Assembly (NCBI RefSeq): GCF_000818395.1
Contig: NZ_JWJG01000028.1
Coordinates: forward strand, 4,381,918-4,445,917
Length of the DNA stretch: 64,000 nt
Direction: 5' to 3'
Origin: Noviherbaspirillum autotrophicum
Lineage (GTDB): Bacteria; Pseudomonadota; Gammaproteobacteria; Burkholderiales; Burkholderiaceae_D
Below, one piece after another: positions 60,563 to 64,000 of this stretch (its first letter is position 1; each line of letters starts with the position of its first letter). Below the pieces are notes generated by a model. It was not told the DNA's origin, did not search any database, and saw nothing but the letters and a program-made list of their open reading frames with translations. The position numbers and the translations under genes are program-made.

Positions 60563-61876
60563 TCAGCTGCTCTGAATTGTCGAAGATGCAGCCGGCACTG
60601 CCGGGAGCGACGCCACGTTGGGCAGTTGCGGTGGTAGCGCCGAGGCAGCTTCAGGTTGGGGCTTTCGTGGCTGGAGTGCGCACGCAACACAATGGGCTTC
60701 TTGGTTAGAGCGCGCAGGCTTGGTGACGTGCTTACTCTCCATCAGCGGTTTCCATATGAACTCAGTTCCATCAGCAGCTTTAACTGGCCGCCCGCCGAAA
60801 ATCAACACAGGTAACATCGCGCGAGGAAGACTAAACTCGAAGGCAATAGTCGATGCGATATCTTCAGTCCCAAGTTCGCGGCCCTTGGCGATTCTGCCAC
60901 CAATTCGCTTACAAAACGCTCGCATAAAACTTGGATCATCTGGGTCGACGTATTTGAGGATATCTGGATTTTGGAAGGCCAAGCCTTTCATGCGGCCGCT
61001 CGGGTCTACCTCCAAGCGGTGACCATGCGGTACCGAGATCTTCACTCTAGTACGATTACATTTCCTCTGGTCATGCAGTTGCGCGATAGCCTCCTGCAGT
61101 TTCTCTTCGCCCAAGTCGGTAATAAAGGCCATCCGGATGAACAGCGTATCCTCTTTGCTTAGAGAATGCGTCTTGTTCTCGCATGGCGTAAACAAGCATG
61201 AGATCCGTCGTTCTGCCTCTCCACCGCTCCACGACGCATCGCCGTAATAGCGTATCTTGCTGTTTGGAGGCAGAACAGGCATTGTTTGAACGTCGCTCAC
61301 GTTCGCGCCCTCAATCCTGCTCGCCAGCATGCTTACAAGCGCGTGGTCACCGCTATGGGGATCTGATCCGATGTAGTAGACACTGTGGTCGACCGCCTCA
61401 AGCCCATCAAACCAACTCGCAACTTCCTGACTTGTCGCAATCCGAAGCTGCGCCAAAATGGCGGCCGCAACACGAGGGCCTTTATCAGGGTCGACCAATT
61501 CGAACTGTTTACGCCATTTCCCCCATTCCATCCAAGTGAACGTGCCCTTTTGGCGACATGCTTCGGCGTTATCGCGCCACGATAAACCGCTCTGCTTAAG
61601 CCATTGATTGACCTGTTGAATGACCTGGTCCCGGGTCAAGCGCCGAACCATCGGGTTCACTTCTAATGAAGCAGAAGTCATGCTAGCCATTACAATGATC
61701 GGAACGACCGCGTAATTGGCTGCGAACGCTTCGATATCAGCGTTGTTGGATACCTTGTCGTCACCAAGGCTGGCTATCAGAAGGTGGCCAGTCCATCTAC
61801 CGGCAGTTCTTTCTTCAAGGTCGGCTGCCAGTTCCTGCGCATGGTCAGGGCCAACCGCAACGATTAGTTGGACCAT
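60563..61876 (-). CDS. Unknown cargo protein, possible phosphoribosyltransferase-fold (PRTase-CE-like)
   Basis: A 437-residue protein. Residues about 1-75 look like an alpha/beta segment (VQLIVAVGPDH, GHLLIASLGDD, VVPIIVMASM). The middle has FTWMEWGKWRKQFELVD, YYIGSDPHSGDHALVSMLASRI and IRYYGDASWSGGEAERRI; the last could be the Asp and Gly-rich loop of a type I PRTase (cf. VDDvitSG). Later FEFSLPRAMLPVLIFGGRPV resembles the closing block of the PRTase-CE family seen in prokaryotic conflict systems. About 45 Pro/Ala-rich residues end the protein. Catalytic residues are not clearly intact. It follows the upstream gene by 15 bp, hence one operon. Confidence 0.4.
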   Translation of the reverse strand: MVQLIVAVGPDHAQELAADLEERTAGRWTGHLLIASLGDDKVSNNADIEAFAANYAVVPIIVMASMTSASLEVNPMVRRLTRDQVIQQVNQWLKQSGLSWRDNAEACRQKGTFTWMEWGKWRKQFELVDPDKGPRVAAAILAQLRIATSQEVASWFDGLEAVDHSVYYIGSDPHSGDHALVSMLASRIEGANVSDVQTMPVLPPNSKIRYYGDASWSGGEAERRISCLFTPCENKTHSLSKEDTLFIRMAFITDLGEEKLQEAIAQLHDQRKCNRTRVKISVPHGHRLEVDPSGRMKGLAFQNPDILKYVDPDDPSFMRAFCKRIGGRIAKGRELGTEDIASTIAFEFSLPRAMLPVLIFGGRPVKAADGTEFIWKPLMESKHVTKPARSNQEAHCVACALQPRKPQPEAASALPPQLPNVASLPAVPAASSTIQSS

Positions 61877-61891
61877 TGCGTCCGTACTCTT

Positions 61892-62824
61892 TTACTGAGG
61901 CAAATGTTTAATCAGTTCCAGCACGATCGAGAACGGTATATTCACGCCCTGCATCTGCTCCATCGTCATTCGATCGACTACAGCGCGCAGCAATTCGCGC
62001 GCATGCTTTTCCTTAGCTTCTTTCTGGCCGCCAGATGAAACATCGCCGGTATCCAGCACAGCGGCTGGCTCCGCTTCTAATTTTCCAGCACGCGTTTGTT
62101 CAAAGTCTCGCAGTAATTGAAGCTTAAGCTCTTCGATGCGATCACCCTGGACTGCGAGACCGATCAAGCGTGACTCAAATAAACGCAGAATCGAATCGCG
62201 CCGGAATTCCTGCCACCGGCGATCCAATCGAGGTGTTGTCGACTTTAATCTGGAAATCCAAACTTGGTAGGTAACCGGGACATCACAGTCCAAAAGCGCC
62301 TTCAGTTCTGGCGTTGCCTCACCACTTTCCTCTAGCAAGGTCAAAAACCGGCCTCGCATTGCTTCGAATTCAGCAATAGTGACTGAATGTATTGTTGGCG
62401 TCTCAGCCAAAGCGGGCGACGAAGACTCGCGGAGATTAAGTTCCGATGTCGATCTGTCAAAGAACAACTGTCGGCTTGGTGCAACAGCCACAAAGCTCTT
62501 CCAAAGCATGCCATACGCTCGAATCTTGCCCTTGGCCGATGATGCAGATGGAATGTTGTAGATCGGGTCCGTTCCACTTTTCTCTGTGGTAACTTCGACC
62601 AAACCTTTGAGATATTGCTCTACAAAAGCACGCAAGTTTGCTGGCTTACGACCTTGGACGAACAGCCGGTAATTGGTGCCAGCCGGAAGCACCGAGTCGA
62701 TTAACGGTGCAAGGCGTGAACCTGGTATCTTTGCTGCACCAAGCTCATGCAGTAGAGGGGCGAGTTTATCGAGAACAGCTTGTTTGTGGAGTTCAGGGAG
62801 AACTGCCGAAGTCGGTTCCAACAT
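61892..62824 (-). CDS. Unknown cargo protein with possible OST-HTH/LOTUS-like domain
   Basis: A 310-residue protein. Residues about 10-95 suggest a winged-helix of the OST-HTH/LOTUS type: LDKLAPLLHELGAAKIPGSR, LAPLIDSVLP, then GRKPANLRAFVEQYLKGLVEV and a beta-hairpin ending PIYNIP. LOTUS domains bind RNA. The rest is mostly helical, with RLDRRWQEFRRDSILRLFESRLIGL and a charged linker before HARELLRAVVDRMTMEQMQG. The ATG at 62824 follows AGGGATCTT; an earlier in-frame start exists at 62896. It is the first gene of the cargo operon, 15 bp before the PRTase-like gene. The domain call is tentative. Confidence 0.4.
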   Translation of the reverse strand: MLEPTSAVLPELHKQAVLDKLAPLLHELGAAKIPGSRLAPLIDSVLPAGTNYRLFVQGRKPANLRAFVEQYLKGLVEVTTEKSGTDPIYNIPSASSAKGKIRAYGMLWKSFVAVAPSRQLFFDRSTSELNLRESSSPALAETPTIHSVTIAEFEAMRGRFLTLLEESGEATPELKALLDCDVPVTYQVWISRLKSTTPRLDRRWQEFRRDSILRLFESRLIGLAVQGDRIEELKLQLLRDFEQTRAGKLEAEPAAVLDTGDVSSGGQKEAKEKHARELLRAVVDRMTMEQMQGVNIPFSIVLELIKHLPQ

Positions 62825-63619
62825 AAGATCCCTGCCCCTAAAAAAACAACTGCCCACATACGTGGGCGTGTTCGCTGCAATAATCAGACCAGCCAAGTCA
62901 GCATCTTGGTCAGGACAGGGTCTTTAGCGCGTCCACCCCTCTGGCGAATTTTGCGCTAGCGGCCCGCAGGCCGAAAGCTACGCGGGCTTTAGGACATCAT
63001 AATCAAAAGGATATGCTGTCGTTTTTAAAGCCCCACCATGACAGAATTGTAGCACACCAAGAAAAGCATACAAAACATCGAAAAACCAAGCGGCTACACA
63101 TCGGTTGCAAGTGAACCTGATCATATCCTTTTGACCCCGCCTTCAGCTCATCGCATGCGCCACTCAATCTGCTGCTGCCTAATAACAGCTGCACACGTTC
63201 TGCTGATAGGTCGATGGCGAAATAGTTGGACAGCGCCAAAAGTTTTGTTCAACAGTCCAGCGAGGGCGTCTTTTAGGATTTAGCGAAAGTGCCCCCCTCA
63301 TTAAAAAGGACTGGATGCTCCAGCAATGGCCGCTTTGGATTGTGTGACCGCAGTGGGTCGAGGCCGTGTGAAAACGTGAAAATCGAGAGCGGCGACTACA
63401 ACATTTAGCAGGCTAGTGTCCGTCTTCTCCCTTATTACGTACTGGCTTAACGGAAAAACCTCGTTTTCACACAACCTCGGTCGCCTGCTGCCTGATGCCA
63501 ATTTTCTTGCCATACCGATCCGCAAGACACACCACCGTACCGGTCCGACGTCACGGCTTCAAACATTTCTGCTGACGAATGCACGACGTTGTCTTCGCTC
63601 TCCTCAACATAAGCCGCGG
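62825..63619. other. Non-coding region upstream of the cargo operon
   Basis: About 800 bp with no supported gene. It should hold the operon promoter. Visible structures are a GCCCGC/GCGGGC hairpin (62962-62987) and a 13-bp inverted repeat described separately (63003-63134). Short frames on both strands (for example from 63416) lack ribosome-binding sites and known motifs. Confidence 0.5.
63003..63134. repeat. Widely spaced 13-bp inverted repeat
   Basis: TCAAAAGGATATG (63003-63015) and its exact reverse complement (63122-63134) are 106 bp apart in the AT-rich leader of the cargo operon. It could be the ends of a tiny decayed element or a pair of regulator sites. No target duplication was found around it. 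Confidence 0.5.
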
Positions 63620-63867
63620 CATAAGGTGGGATTAATCATCCGCATAAGCAGGGATTTTCTGACCGTTTTCGCGCATAAGATGGGATTTTCCTCACTGTTG
63701 CTTGAATAAAGTCTCATGGCATGCCCGACTGCAAAGTCACGATGAGACTTCCGCGCCATAACGTGGGACTCAGCTTATTTGAAAATCAGTGGTTTAACGT
63801 GAATGCCGCTTCATAAGATGGGATTTTTGACGCATAAAGTAAGATTTTTTGCTTATCCCACTTTATG
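63620..63867. repeat. Right array of TnsB-like sites
   Basis: Copies of the CATAAgaTGGGAT motif start at 63620, 63643, 63674, 63757, 63812 and 63833 in the same orientation as the left array; some are degenerate. Only the terminal copy at 63855-63867 is inverted. The pair at 63812 and 63833 repeats the arrangement of left copies 1 and 2, with a shared TTTTT-n-ACG spacer. Confidence 0.75.
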
Positions 63868-63879
63868 AGTTAACCCACA
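63855..63879 (-). repeat. Right terminal inverted repeat
   Basis: Read on the minus strand it begins TGTGGGTTAAC and runs into CATAAAGTGGGAT, matching the left terminus at 20 of 25 positions. The first bases TGTGGG also equal the well-known outermost bases of Tn7. Confidence 0.85.
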
Positions 63880-63884
63880 GACCG
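63880..63884. repeat. Right target-site duplication GACCG
   Basis: GACCG follows the element end directly and repeats the five bases at 58345-58349. Confidence 0.85.
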
Positions 63885-63897
63885 GGCTAAATCAGGC

Positions 63898-64000
63898 CTA
63901 TTCTTTGAGTAGGGCCGGATCGAGCTGCACGGTGTGCTCGCCGCAGCTCATCCAGATCTGCCCGTCCTGGATCGTGCACTGAACCTGCATCGTGCGCTGC
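63898..64000 (-). CDS. C-terminus of an unknown gene, truncated by the window edge
   Basis: The last 33 codons of a minus-strand gene, with stop at 63898-63900. They read in part VQCTIQDGQIWMSCGEHTVQ and end LDPALLKE. Too short to assign. Before insertion of the element its stop lay 22 bp from the convergent mltB stop. Confidence 0.5.
   Translation of the reverse strand, partial: QRTMQVQCTIQDGQIWMSCGEHTVQLDPALLKE

Larger units (their letters stand above)
58350..63879. mobile_element. Non-autonomous Tn7-like element with three-gene cargo operon
   Basis: A 5530-bp element bounded by 25-bp imperfect inverted repeats that begin TGTG (20 of 25 matching) and by perfect 5-bp direct duplications (GACCG). 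Multiple copies of CATAAgaTGGGAT lie inside both ends, six on the left at 21-23 bp intervals, resembling TnsB-binding arrays of Tn7 relatives. No DDE transposase, TnsA-type nuclease or TnsC ATPase can be found; only a 56-codon fragment and a truncated TniQ-like gene remain near the left end. The right two thirds hold a minus-strand operon of unknown proteins. The insertion lies in a former 22-bp gap between mltB and a convergent gene, close to the 3' end of mltB, as Tn7 relatives choose 3' ends of conserved genes. Confidence 0.85.

Noticed and set aside
63416-63709. A 97-codon frame near the right end of the element
   Set aside because: It overlaps the transposase-site array, lacks a ribosome-binding site and has no recognised motif.
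58362-63867. Plasmid replication iterons
   Set aside because: Spacing of 22 bp would fit iterons, but there is no Rep gene, arrays occur at both ends and the terminal repeats and target duplications show a transposon.

Overview
The window reads as the chromosome of a GC-rich betaproteobacterium of the Burkholderiales, most likely Oxalobacteraceae (Herbaspirillum/Noviherbaspirillum-like). The basis is family resemblance: a Burkholderiales-type porin, MocR-type regulators beside gabT genes, a CIRCE-controlled groESL, a fused malic enzyme-phosphotransacetylase and a MoxR-DUF58-TgpA cluster. No rRNA, tRNA or CRISPR array was found.

Layout. (1) 1-7.4 kb is accessory: a RadC-type JAB protein behind a strong hairpin, a DauA-like D-amino acid dehydrogenase, a tyrosine-recombinase-like protein without its catalytic residues, a DUF2127 membrane protein, a 170-bp MITE-like element with a 5-bp target duplication, a cupin, small unknown genes and a membrane-anchored Mrr-type nuclease. 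(2) 7.6-26.7 kb is a catabolic block: DctB/DctD two-component system, CaiB-type CoA-transferase, glutaryl-CoA dehydrogenase, two gabT-type aminotransferases each divergent from a MocR-type regulator, a gabD-type dehydrogenase, a complete polyamine/GABA-type ABC importer and a porin. Together they can import and deaminate GABA, 5-aminovalerate or polyamine products and send the C4/C5 acids to succinate or crotonyl-CoA. (3) 26.8-46.8 kb is mainly core: 5'-nucleotidase, MaeB, a rubrerythrin-rubredoxin-reductase operon, thiL-pgpA, 5-oxoprolinase, pncC, pyrF, a DMT exporter, a LemA/TPM/TPM set facing M48 peptidase and DUF898 genes, a DacB-type PBP and the ohrR-ohr pair. (4) 46.9-58.3 kb: VOC protein, groES-groEL, a Cache-domain protein, enoyl-CoA hydratase, rbgA, a deacetylase-fold amidohydrolase, the MoxR-DUF58-TgpA set and mltB.

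The most unusual object is at 58350-63879. It is a 5.5-kb element with Tn7-superfamily-like ends: 25-bp imperfect terminal inverted repeats beginning TGTG, perfect 5-bp target duplications (GACCG), and arrays of a 13-bp motif (CATAAgaTGGGAT) at about 22-bp spacing that look like TnsB-type binding sites. It lies 9 bp after mltB in what was a 22-bp gap between convergent genes. No recognisable transposase remains, only a short 5' ORF fragment and a truncated TniQ-like tail. The cargo is a three-gene minus-strand operon: a possible OST-HTH/LOTUS-like protein, a possible phosphoribosyltransferase-fold protein, and an unknown 199-aa protein. By position and content it is a candidate for an undescribed, possibly defensive, system carried by a non-autonomous Tn7-like element. 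Base composition in this element is visibly more AT-rich than in the flanking genes.

Limits: all calls were made by reading the sequence, without database searches. Family names rest on remembered motifs. Start codons were chosen from ribosome-binding sites and family boundaries.
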